NCBI GenBank assembly: GCA_941918925.1
Contig: OW799237.1
Location: forward strand, 2,089,201-2,153,200
Direction: 5' to 3'
Length of the DNA stretch: 64,000 nt
DNA from: Phyto melanocephala
Taxonomy: Eukaryota > Arthropoda > Insecta > Diptera > Rhinophoridae
The translations under genes were made by a program, and so were the position numbers. The notes beneath the pieces were generated by a model. That model worked only from the letters and a program-made list of their open reading frames with translations. It did no database searches and was not told the DNA's origin. Position 1 is the stretch's first letter, and each line of letters begins with the position of its first letter. Below, one piece after another: positions 1-10,985 of this stretch.

Positions 1-581
1 AACCAACAAGTGCTTCCTTTTGTAGCAAATGTGTCACTTAAGATGATGTGTGATGAGTAGAGGTTTTTATAATGACAATGTAGTGTGGTCACTGCAATAC
101 TTAGTGATGGAATAAGAGTAAGAGAAAAAACAATTATCAGAAGTGTCACCTTTGGCAAGTACCATCCATGTAACAGGGTAATAAAAATTATTGTGTTTAA
201 ACGAAAGACTTAAGAAGAGAACTTGTTATTGTTATTAAAAGGCAAAAGATCAAAAGACTTGTTCTTTTTAATGGAATTAATTTTACAGATTTTTTTACCA
301 TAAACCTTATGGTAATTAGGGTTAGAAAAATAAATAAAATAAATAAAGTAAAATACATTGATAAAATTTTTTGTGGTATATTAAAACGTTGCATAATAAG
401 TAGTGCTGGATTGTTATATTTAAATGAAGAATTGGCATTTTTAATAAAATGGAACAGAATGAAGAATTTAAATAAAAAACTTCTACGATTGAAAAAATTT
501 TACTTATAGAAAAAGGTTTCTTAAGAAAATCGTTGCGATTTACCCCTGGTCAATTAGAAAGATATCTAAATGAGACTTAAC
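1..581. other. AT-rich noncoding stretch, no gene seen
   Basis: No open frame with protein-like composition and no recognisable element was found. The short open frames here are rich in Lys, Ile, Leu and Phe, as expected of random AT-rich DNA. Confidence 0.6.
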
Positions 582-1084
582 ACATCCCAGCAAAATAAAA
601 CACATTACAAAATAATGAGTTGAATGTTATAAAATAAAATTCTTACTACTTACAATTTGGCATCTAAACCTATTATTTTAATACGACGATGTCATTGGAG
701 GCAATGACATTCTTACAAATAGAGACTCGAATAAGTGCTTATGACGGTCGCTTATAAATAGGGGCTTAACTAAGTACTTACTTTAATAGCAATAAATAAG
801 TACTTAATTTTAATAATCCATTAATAATATGGGCTTACTTACTGTTAGTATTTTAAAAACGAAAATTCGATTTGATTATTCTGTGATACGTTATTTTGGA
901 ATTTTAAAATCAAAGAAAACTCACAAGTCAATAGTTTGCTTATGAACTGCTTTGCCAAAAAATTATTACTTATAAATCAAGTCATTACTAAAACACTTCT
1001 TGGTAAGACAGACGATATGTAATAGTCATTGAAATGTATGTTGTTTAGTAAGATCAAGTCATTACCTAATTTTTGCTGGGATGT
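582..1084. mobile_element. Small inverted-repeat (MITE-like) element, about 0.5 kb
   Basis: The ends carry the same 14-bp sequence in inverted orientation: ACATCCCAGCAAAA at 582-595 and its complement at 1071-1084. Subterminal sequence is only loosely similar. The interior is noncoding and repeats AAGTACTTA-like words around 745-805. I could not define a clean target duplication, so the exact ends and superfamily are open. A non-autonomous DNA transposon is the likely explanation. Confidence 0.5.
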
Positions 1085-1148
1085 TATCAAATTGCCTTAA
1101 GAATAAACCCTTACGTTTTCATGTTCAAAAATTTTAAACAATAATTTA

Positions 1149-1424
1149 ATGTTTGAATTAAAAAATTATCGCAAGTACAGTGATTTCAAAACAAACAAAA
1201 AATACTCGTGTTATTTTCGCATCATAATAATATTATTTAATTGTATTGCTCGATCTACATTACTGTATGGCTCTGAAACATCGAATGCTGCCTCTAATGA
1301 TATAAATGCTCTGCAAGTTTTTATAAACATATGTCTTAGAATAATCCGTCGAGCTTTTTGGCCGAAGACTAGAAGACAGACAGAAGATATGTAGGTTATG
1401 GGTCAAAGGGAGCTACGTTCCATT
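1149..1424 (+). pseudogene. RTE-like LINE fragment, reverse transcriptase C-terminal region
   Basis: The open frame from about 1240 to 1394 encodes STLLYGSET, then LQVFINICLRIIRRAFWP. This matches the 'LLYGxETW ... LQxFINxCLRxIL.I.WP' block found after the polymerase core in RTE-like non-LTR retrotransposons. The conserved Trp after GSET is lost, and the frame stops at 1392. At 1425 the fragment is interrupted by a mariner, and further RTE-like sequence resumes at 1976. It is a decayed, 5'-truncated copy. Family assignment rests on motif recognition only. Confidence 0.65.
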
Positions 1425-1425
1425 A

Positions 1426-1973
1426 TAAAGGGTCTGCCATATAAAGTTTTTTTCAACTAGTGTTTATTTCGTGAATGGTAACACTTAGCTCATGTCTGAT
1501 TTGACAGATAATTAGTTTTATCCTTCCGCTGAACGAATATGGTTGTGTATACGCTTGAACAATGCTGGGAAATATTGCGACATTACTTTGGCCGATTTTG
1601 CCAAAAAAATCATCTCTTCAGATGAAGCTCATTTTGATCTTGGCGGGTATGTAAACAAGCAAAATTGTCGCATTTGGGGCACAAAAACCCCGCACACATA
1701 CGCTGAAAAGCCGATACACCCAAAACGAGTCACGGTTTGGTGCGGATTTTGGTCCAGAGGTATAATTGGGCCATTTTTCTTCGAAAATGAGCAAGGAGTG
1801 GCCGTAATCAATGACGATCGTTATCGGGCCATGTTGAACGAATTTTTGTTCACAAAAGTTGAAGAGGAGAATATTGGCAACATTTGGTTTTAACAAGACG
1901 GCGCTACGTGCCACACAGCCGAAGCTACATTTTTTTATAGCATTTAAAAAAAAGTTAATTGTCGGACCCTTTA
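1426..1973 (+). mobile_element. Internally deleted mariner-family transposon inside the LINE fragment
   Basis: The element is bounded by TA at 1424-1425 and 1974-1975. Its inverted ends begin TAAAGGGTCTGCC on the left and TAAAGGGTCCGAC on the complemented right, each followed by an AACTTT/AAGTTT tract. An ATG at 1539 starts MVVYTLEQCWEILRHYFG. The frame then jumps, with a frame change, into the catalytic region (ADFAKKIISSDEAHF at about 1600), so the helix-turn-helix half is deleted. The frame continues through WGTKTPH and RVTVWCGFWSRG to GNIWF, hits a stop, then QDGATCHTAEAT, and passes directly into the 3' end. The third catalytic Asp is therefore missing too. The spacing from the first Asp (SSDEAHF) to the second (QDGATCHTA) is about 91 residues. 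It is non-autonomous. Confidence 0.85.
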
Positions 1974-1975
1974 TA

Positions 1976-2090
1976 TTCAAAACAAAGGCGAAAATGGAAT
2001 TGAATTGTTCTATAAAATGAAAGCTAAACCCACAGGGCCGACATAAAAGAGTTTGGCCAGTTCATACATACATGTACCAGGTAGAATGAA
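1976..2090 (+). pseudogene. Continuation of the RTE-like LINE fragment beyond the mariner
   Basis: Directly after the right TA of the mariner, the sequence translates in pieces as RRKWN and then KLNPQGRHKR. These resemble the 'KRKWxWIGHTLRK ... LxWNPQGxRxRGRP' tail of RTE-like elements, which is also seen intact at 48296-48514. Stops and frame shifts are present. This supports insertion of the mariner into an older LINE copy. Confidence 0.45.
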
Positions 2091-5000
2091 TACGAAGTAA
2101 CAAACATTGAAATTAGTTGTAATAAAAACAAAAACAGTATTACGTGTTGATTATAATTTGATATTAAGCTCCTATAAATACAAATTTTATATTCCTCTTT
2201 TACACTTGACAAATTGAAAAGCAGATAAGTTAGCGATTAATCGCTAAAATTTTACCTTAATCAATTTTTTTACTTTGGTAGGTACAGCGATTTTGAAGTC
2301 AGATTTAGCGGGATTTTTTTTAGAATAAATTTCCCAACACTTCTCAGATGCCAATAAAATGTAGCTCTATGATTTTACTTGCCAGATAAGATTCCATTTT
2401 ATATTGACAACACTCGTAAGGTGTTTCATGCTTGTCCAAGTGGTTGCCTTCAATCACGTAAATTTATTTAACAAATAAATCTTTTTTTAAGTTATTGAAA
2501 AAAATAATAATTTAAAGTTTAAAATAATTACAAGATATCCGCATTCATTTCAGTGATTTTTCATGGTTTAGTAATAGCCTTTATGCTTGATTCGAAAAGA
2601 GTTAATTTTAAATAATTTGCTTCCAAGAAAAAACGATATTAACAATTTTAGTAACTTAAAAGTTGATTTTAATAATTAAGTTTGATATAAAACATAAAAC
2701 AAATTGAAACATCAAACAAGAACATGTTTGTATGCCCGCATATTTTGAAATTATTTTCAAATTTGTCAAAAATTTTAAATAAAGCTTTAGTTATTAAAAA
2801 AAATAATGAATCCGGGTGGTTAGAAATCAAAAGTGTTTTTAAGTTTATAACCACAAAGAAAATTGTATTCTTTAAATAAAAAAATCAATATTTGTTATAG
2901 TGTTGAATTATATTGGTTCCTTTTCATAGTAATTTATGTTATAAGTGAATTATAAAATCATTAATTATTTATTAAACTAAGAAAAAAAAAATTTGGTATT
3001 TTTTTAAATTAATTAAGATAAAAACACACTCCCTACAGTTTGTAAGCTACTGTGTGTGTGTGTGTGTGTTTTTCTTTTAATACAGTGACCGCAAGGCTTA
3101 TTTTGCCATTTTTTTTTATTTTTTTTTTGTTTGAAGTTTATTGAAAAATAAAATAAATTTCTACAGGTTTGAATAAAAACAACCTGAAAACAGAATAAAT
3201 TAGAAATGCTGCCTAAATTGGGAATATATTTTGTATAGGGAGCAGAGTCTTAAAACACTTCGCACTTAAAAAAAACTCATTAAGCGTTGCAAACAAAAAA
3301 TTTAAATGAAACATGTTTCTTGAGAAATGATGACATATAAAGGAAGTTAATGAAACCGATTTAACTGCTAAATAATTTTTATAATTTTTCAAATGATTAA
3401 ATTTGTGAAAAGTCTTATTACAGTCTTAACTAAAATCGTTTTATTAACAATGTAACAAAATTTTTATAGCCACTTGTTTTCTGTATGAGTTTCTTTTACA
3501 CACTTTTACATAAACGAAGAACAACGTTGCCAGAAAAGAAGGTTCGCATCAAAAAGTTTGCAAAAATGCTGATATTGAATTGCGCCTGTAAAGCAGCTAA
3601 TAGACGACATGTTTATACATCTGAATTGTCAAATTGCCCACTGCTGAATATGCCCTGCATTGCCTTTAAATCATAACTTCTGTAAAACTTATATGCAAAG
3701 TTATGTGAAAAAAATTAAATTAGAGCGTAATCTATTTTGTTCTGACAGATCTGTGGCGTTAAAAAATAATCAGCAGGGGTTGACTATAAAATAACAACTT
3801 TAAAAGACATTCAGAACAGAATGCCAGATTTAAAAAAATAAGCCGCCTAACAGCTACCTAAAAAACAGGCCTCATAATTGTGTCGACGAAAGAATAATTT
3901 AATAATTTAATTTTAATGTTTAATTTTCATTGCGCCAAAACAACAAAAACAAATCAACTTGCTTACAAAATGTAAGAAAAATTTATGAAAATATGGTAAC
4001 ATTGTAAAAATGTATAATAGAAACACAGTCTTATCTCACGACTGATTTGTGCGACTTATTTACATAAAAATTGTCATCACGTCGAAATTCTGTTTTATCA
4101 TTTACAGAGTTGACAGAGCAACAAGTTTTATAATTTTCTTCTTAAGCCTTTCTTAGCTTAAGGTTTATTTAACTTTTTCAGGTTATCAACTTAAATTCAT
4201 TCGTCTAGCTGTAATCTATTACACTTTGTCTTACAATTATAAATACACCTTAATTTCGCTTTACTTTGTGCAGGTATAAAAGTATTACTAAATAAGGCAT
4301 TTTTATATCCCGTTATAATAACAATGTGGTTGAGCAAACTTAATACATGTTTTCTTAAGACATTTTTACACACTATATATTTTACTGTGGTTTTGTCAGA
4401 TGTAAGATCCAAATGTAATTTTGCATGATTGCCAAAATTGACTATTTGTAGACGGTTTATAATTTTTGCTTTCCCACTTACGGTTTCAGTTTCTTCTGAC
4501 ATAATCTATAAAAGCTAATAGCTGTGATGATTTTTTTCGTGGTTGTTTTGTTTTCTTGCAAATAAGATTTTGAAAATATACATTTTTTAAGACTATGTAA
4601 ATAAATACTTTTTGATTTTTATTTGCTGAATCACAAGCACTATGTTTTTGGCGCCACACTTGCAATACAGCTGATGAAGGATGCTTTGTCAGCTTTAAAT
4701 ATAACACAATCTAATTTAATATTTTTACACTGCAAATACAGGCTGATATTTATTGAAGCAAATTTCCGTAGCCTTACACAACAACTATGGATTATGCAGA
4801 GAGAAGTTTGACAAGCACTCTGTCAAATACATAGTGTGTAAAAATACCTTCATACAACTGTTACAGATTGTCCAGAATTAATACAAGTGTAATTATAGTA
4901 ATAGAACACAGTGTTTATATTTTATTATTTTGTTGTTGTATAATTTGTTTTGATTTTTTTTTCTACATTGTTGTATGTGTTTCAGAGTTGTTCTTATAAT

Positions 5001-7040
5001 TGACCTTGAATTTGTATTTAGACTTTGTTTAAAATTTAGTAGTTGCTGCTGCTGCTGCTTCTGTTGTTGTTATTGTTTTTGTGTGTGTATTATTAACAAT
5101 ATTATACATAATATATTTTCGCAATGATTGTTATCATTTCTTGGGTACGTAGGTATTTATATTTTTATGATTATGATTTCGGTGTAGTCCATGCCAAAAC
5201 GTGACTACATGATTTTGAAAGTAAAATTTAGTTCTTAATTTAAATTGAAAAGTAAAAACATAAGAGCGTTAAAACCTAAAAATTTTTTGTTGTTATTCCA
5301 ACAAATAAGAAGAAAATTAACGCCATTAAAAGCACAAAACAAAAGTGAAATAGTTATGAATAGTTAACTCTAACTCTAGACAATTATATTTCACTTTAGT
5401 GGTTAAGAAATATTCCAAACTTAATAGTACTTTGTTCATGATAATATAACAAGTTTATAATTTAGTTGTAGAAAGTTATTATTTTCAGCTGTTCCTTAAC
5501 TGTTTAGAGATTTTATCTTTAACAAAATATTTGTAAAGAATAAACGCTTGTAACTTGTCATTGAAATGGAACAACGGTATAATACAAATAATTGCTATGA
5601 TGGAAGTATTCAGAAACTTTAAATTATAATCACTTTTGTAAAAGGTGGTTAGATTTGTTTTCCCATAAATTTTTTAATAAATTTTAAATTTTGTGTAGTA
5701 AAAGCTTAAACAGTTTAATAAGAGCTTCGGTGGTTTTTGGGAGTAGGTCTTTTATAATAACTTAGACTAAACATGGGCTGACCGATACAAAATTCTGTAA
5801 AAATTTATTTCCGTTGAATTTTTTTAACATAATTATTTGCAAGTATCACAAGCACCAAAAACATATGTTTATATACATTGTTGGGTATCGAAAATAATTA
5901 TTGATGTCATACATTCAAAGTTATTCATTTCAATTTCACCATTCCTAGTGGTGTAATAAAATTTATTTCCAATTTTGCAAATTTTTACACGAAACTTTTA
6001 ACAAATGCGGGGGATTCAAATCATATTAAAAAAAAAGCGAAATAAAAATTAATATAATTTATTTCTCATATCGCTATTATAAAGGTTATAAAAATTAATA
6101 AAATAATTTGGGACGCACACAGTTAAAAGGAACAGAAAATCATATTTAACAAAGATGAGCTCATGCAGAGCTTAAAACATTCATAATGAATACAACTAAA
6201 ACAAATAAAATGTATCACTACAAATAAAACTGATAAATTTGTTAAAAAGAAAACGCACACACACTCAAAACCACTGTACAACTTAATCACTTAAAATGAC
6301 TTAGTGTTAAATAGCACGCGTATTTGCACAATTTCCTGTGGATGCAAAAAACAAACAAATTTTATATAAAAGATTTAAACAAAAAATATCGCAATTTTTA
6401 AAGGTAAAGCTAAAATGTAAAAGCACATTTAAACATTGGATATTTTAAACAAAAAATCGAAAAAAAAAACAGTTTTGATTTTGGCATATCACCTGTTAAG
6501 ACATAATTATTCAAATAGAGATTTATTAAAAGAAATGATAAAAAAAGTGGATTAATGAATCGTATGGAGTGATGAATGGCGTAATGACTGCAGATTCATT
6601 AACAGCATAATGCTGGACATTAAGTTAAACTTTATTGTTGTTCTTATATTATCGCTAATAGGGAATTTTCGAAAGTTGGAATGTAGGGGTTACTAAATTT
6701 TTTTTTAAAACCCAGAAAAACTATAATTAAACACTTTAAGAAATATCTTTTTCGAGTTACTGCTCCAAAAAATGAAACGCCGGTATAGATTTAATTAAAA
6801 AAATTTAACGATTTATTAATCGTTTATAAATCAAATTTCAATAGATAGTCAGTCTGATAGACTGTTTAATAAATCCTTGATTATTTTTATAAAAAAAGAT
6901 GCAGTCAATATTTGAAGCCCAACTTCTTAATTCAAATGTGGTGTTAAGTTTTAGTTCAGATTTAAGTTTTCTTAAAAATTTTTTAGATAATTTATTTTTT
7001 AACCATGAGGACTTACTTTGATTTATTTTTTAACTATGAA
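2091..7040. other. Long AT-rich noncoding stretch
   Basis: No convincing gene was seen apart from the doubtful ORF at 4197-4502 on the minus strand. There is a (GT)n microsatellite at about 3050-3069, a short GCT/TGT run at about 5042-5070, and many A/T homopolymers. It is compatible with intronic or intergenic fly DNA. Confidence 0.55.
4197..4502 (-). CDS. Unassigned 101-residue ORF, doubtful
   Basis: The frame starts at an ATG (MSEETETVSGKAKI...) and ends in ...NRLQLDE before a stop. I do not recognise it. Its composition is more balanced than neighbouring random frames: an acidic start, then alternating hydrophobic and charged segments (NFGNHAKLHLDL, TVKYIVCKN, HIVIITGY). That pattern could suit a small beta-barrel such as an OB fold, but this is speculation. 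A GTAAGT occurs 20 bases inside the frame and could be a splice donor or chance. One or two frames of this length are expected by chance in 64 kb of such DNA, so length is not evidence. Confidence 0.18.
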   Translation of the reverse strand: MSEETETVSGKAKIINRLQIVNFGNHAKLHLDLTSDKTTVKYIVCKNVLRKHVLSLLNHIVIITGYKNALFSNTFIPAQSKAKLRCIYNCKTKCNRLQLDE

Positions 7041-7054
7041 GACTTATTTTAAAT

Positions 7055-7526
7055 AGTAGTAGTAGTAGAAATAGTAGTAGTAGTAGAAATAGTAGTAGTA
7101 GTAGAAATAGTAGTAGTAGTAGTGGAAATAGTAGTAGTAGTAGTAGAAATAGTAGTAGTAGTAGAAATAGTAGAAATAGTAGTAGTAGTAGTAAAGGTAG
7201 TAGTAGTAGTAGTAGTAGTAAAATAGTAGTGGTAGTAATAGTATAAGTAGTAGTAGTAGTAGACAGCAAATTTTGTATGTTTCCTAAGATGCTTAACAAC
7301 AAAGACTTTTTCACTATAATTATTTTGTGACTTGATGTTAAGTAGTAGTATAAGTAGTAGTAGTAGCAGAAATAGTAGTAGTAGTAGTATAAGTAGTAGT
7401 AGTAGTAGTATAAGTAGTAGTAGAGTAGTAATAGTAGTAGTAGTAGTAGACAACAAATTTTGTATGTCTCCTAAGATGCTTAACAACAAAGACTTTTTCA
7501 CTATAATTATTTTGTGACTTGATGTT
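7055..7526. repeat. Duplicated AGT microsatellite plus 77-bp spacer
   Basis: An (AGT)n tract with AGTAGAAAT interruptions (about 7055-7262) is followed by a non-repetitive unit (7264-7340) that starts CAGCAAATTTTGTATG and ends GACTTGATGTTA. A second AGT tract (7341-7448) and a near-identical copy of the unit (7449-7526) follow. The whole compound block is therefore tandemly duplicated. Long poly-Leu or poly-Ser frames here are translation of the repeat, not genes. Confidence 0.9.
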
Positions 7527-10390
7527 ATGTAAACTTAATAGAACTTTATTAAAAAATGTAAATAAATTATTTTTTAATGATCTTGTTAATAGGAAATTGG
7601 ATTTTCGCATACACATTACATTAAAAGCTAATAAAGCTATTGATGTACGAGATTCATTAACCGTTGGTTGTTGGGTTGAACAGCTATTGTAAGGCTTCCC
7701 TCTTACGAAAGACGTTTGGCTCTTAAAGAACTTTCAACTCTTAAAAGCCGTAGGCTAATGTTAAATGCAACATTTATTTTAAAATTATTAAATTTTTTCT
7801 TGGTAAATTAAAAATTAATATTCCCTTCCTTCTTTCTAGAATTGATAATTTTTTATAAATTAAATATTAAACTACGAATTATGCAAATTTTGAGGCTTTC
7901 CAAGCACGAAATAAACACTAAATAAATAATATTAAATGAAAATAAAACTTCAAGCCTAAGCTGGCCAACTAGATGTTGGTTTTTTCTAAAACAATATTTG
8001 GTTGTCGAAAACAAGTAATAGTTATTTTTGTTTCATTTCATCATATATTTTGTCACGATAATTAAGCGTTTGTTTGAATTGTATCATTTAATGACAACTT
8101 TTCGTAAAAATTTCAAAATGGTTATAATTTAAAAATAGTATGATTTAAAAAAATTATGACGACAAAAATAACATTATATTCAAAAGCATTATAAATTTAA
8201 AATAATCATTAAATAATAAGTGAGACAACAGTATGATTACAAATTAATCAAGCTATGATTTTTTTTAATAATAATTTGATTTCAACTGTTCTTCTTCTTG
8301 CTGAATAAATTTTTATTATTTTAAAAATGTGAGATGTCAAAAAAATGAACAAAAATTTTGAGAAATTAAAGAAAATTTACAAATAAACGATAAAATGTAA
8401 AAAAATTTTGGTACAAAAATTGCAATTAAATTGGTAAGTACAATCAATATGTGTATGTTACAGCAAAAGACAATAATTTGCCGTAAAAAGCAAAGATTGT
8501 CGATTTCAATTGTTATTGAATGATACTTTAATTAAACATAATAATGATAACTGGTAACCATTATTATTTTTAACCATAATCATACAATTCAATCATAGTA
8601 TGTTGCTCTTCGATTATGGTTACCACAACCATATTTTTTCTTTGCGTGTATTTTCACAAGTAATTTGTCATTTAGTAGTCACCCTTCATCGTGAACCAAA
8701 AAAAATTAATTAATAGCGTTAATCTTTACAAGGATTAAATTTGATAAATAAAATTTTATACTGGCCTTAATAACAGAGCTGATCACAGTCTAATATAATT
8801 TGTTATGAGCACAACAACAAACTTTGACAAGTGTACTTTAGTTATAACGGCTGAGTAAAAATTTTATTAAACAATTTGAATGTGGTGCGTAACGTGACGT
8901 TCAAAACTTAAAATTTTATTTATTTGTTAAAAGCACAATTTTTAAACTTTTTAATAATTAAAACAATATTACAATTCCAAAGTTTTCGATTTTAGTTTAA
9001 ATAAAAAAAATAATATTGTTACAAAATATAATAAAATCAATCTAAAAGAAGTAACAAAAAAAAATTGTTGTTGGGTATTGGTTTAAAACAGCAGGTTACA
9101 AAATAAATTTTCTCCAAAATACGATTGTTTGTTTGCAACATTTTGGCAACAAACAAAAAGCAGTATTTTTATTTGTACGAACAACAAAAAAAAAAACAAA
9201 TTGTTTTTAAATATAAATCACTTGTAACAACTGTTAAACAATTTAAAAACAAGTCTTCTTCTTAGTGTTTCACCAAAACCCCTGTTGGGGTTATGAATTG
9301 GCAAAAAATTTATTATAATTACAGAACAACAAGAACAAACCTCTGTGGGGTTTTAAAGTTCAAATTAATCATGACTTTTTTTTTGTCAATACGAACCGTT
9401 ATATATTAAATTAAACATTAATGTTTTGAAATTTCTATGGCAAAAATTTTTTTAAGATTTTTCCTTAATTCCTGCTGTTTTTAACACTGTTTGCTTGACT
9501 TTCTTTTCGTTATTTTATTTTTTTTTTATTTGAAGAAACATTTTGAAAATAGTTGTTATGAAAACTGATAATTACCCCTAATCTTAGACACAATAATTAA
9601 ATTTAAATTTAATTTAATTTAAATTTACCTGAATATATTTTTAGTTTTTAGTCATAAATAAAGTGTTTATTGGCTAAACGAAAATAATAGAGAACGTAAA
9701 TGTTCTGTTATTATTTATTATAGCGCTTGTTTTGTTAAAAAATATTGTTGTAAAGACTATTAAATTGAAAAGGTATTGATATATTGATTTGGTACTTTCT
9801 CACGTCATAGCGGAGTCTTATAAAGGTTGGCAACTCAAAACGTATGTGTTGGCTGCTATGGGGGGAATAATAAAATATTTAATAGATTTTGTTTAAGCAT
9901 TTTTGAAAAGTTAAGATTATAAAATGTTTTTTTTTCTTATTGAAAAAAAAAAAAATAAAAAATATCTTTTTATTTTAGTTGGAATAGTTCTAACAATATA
10001 CTCATTATGTTAGGGCCATATTTAAGTTTCTGTAATGTAAGTCCGCTAACTGTAGTCTTTTTGGTTTTTATATTTAAAAGTCATCGGTGTAATGTATTTT
10101 TAACAATTTTAATAATAGTATTTTTATGTTTATTGACATTTTAACACAATTAAAAAGCAAACAGTAAGGGGAATCCCTGAATTATTATTATGAAATTTAA
10201 TCACTATTTAGATCCCAACACTGTGTAGATAAAAGCAGTTTAAAAATACTAAAAATAGCTATTCATATTTAAAAGCTTTTGCTTAAGGTCCTTATTTTGG
10301 AGTAATCAACGGAAGAAAAAATGTTCATATTTTGGGTGTTTTATATATTAGGATGTTCATAATACCGCGAGTATACTGTATAACGTTCTC
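7527..10390. other. AT-rich noncoding stretch
   Basis: No gene was seen. Two similar small stem-loops lie about 65 bp apart: AACCCCTGTTGGGGTT at 9277-9292 and the looser AAACCTCTGTGGGGTTT near 9340. The remainder is A/T-rich without recognisable elements. Confidence 0.55.
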
Positions 10391-10608
10391 TGGTGTGAAC
10401 TCATTAAAATGTTTTTGTTGGCATTTTGTTGTTTACTATCCCTCAGTTATCAAGTATGTATGCTCATATATATTTTGTTAATTCTTCCACAATTTTCTTT
10501 TAAATTAATGTTGTTTTTATTATTATTTGATCAATAGTATGGAAAGTATGCTCTGAGAAACATACGCTGATGTGAACACATTAAAATATCTTTGTTGACA
10601 TTTTATAG
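10391..10608. repeat. Imperfect direct repeat, spacing about 180 bp
   Basis: The word GGTGTGAACTCATTAAAATG followed by TTTTTGTTGGCATTTTG (from about 10391) recurs as GATGTGAACACATTAAAATA followed by TCTTTGTTGACATTTTA (from about 10571). The sequence just before each is also loosely similar. It looks like an old local duplication or two units of a degenerate repeat. Confidence 0.5.
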
Positions 10609-10832
10609 AAATTTTCTTTGTTAAATATTTAATATTGTCTAATGGTTTTAATTTGCTTAAATATGTGTCATTAAATGCACTCACAGTAACAGACATACAT
10701 AATGGTAACCAAAATTAAAAGAGAAATCTTTTAATTGATTTATTGTTATCTCGTTAGCTTAGCAAAAACCTCAAATTGCTTGCACTAGAGCCATTAGGTA
10801 TTTAAAAACCTTTTAAAACTAAAAATGCATTA

Positions 10833-10985
10833 ATGACATTGACACTGATCTTGAGTTGGTTTTGTTTTTTGCTTGCAGCGACTATTTGTCTTGTGGTAAC
10901 TTTAATGTCACCGTATAATAGCCGCCAAACAAATTACGCAAAAACGCATGCAAAACAAATAGACAAGCTAAGTTCTTTGCTTAAG
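10833..10985 (+). CDS. Candidate coding exon with N-terminal hydrophobic segment
   Basis: From the ATG at 10833 the frame reads MTLTLILSWFCFLLAATICL and then VVTLMSPYNSRQTNYAKTHA and KQIDKLSSLLK. It ends exactly at AAG|GTATTT, a plausible splice donor at 10985/10986. Read this way, it is a first exon with a signal peptide or signal anchor (about residues 3-26) followed by a polar, basic stretch. An alternative reading is an internal exon from 10879, because GGTTTTGTTTTTTGCTTGCAG just before it is a good acceptor. The product is unknown and no partner exon is identified. The start context is weak. Confidence 0.3.

Noticed and set aside
1618..1980. 120-residue minus-strand frame
   Set aside because: It is antisense to the mariner transposase remnant.
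7030..7616. Long poly-Leu, poly-Ser and poly-Thr/Tyr open frames
   Set aside because: They are six-frame translations of the AGT microsatellite.
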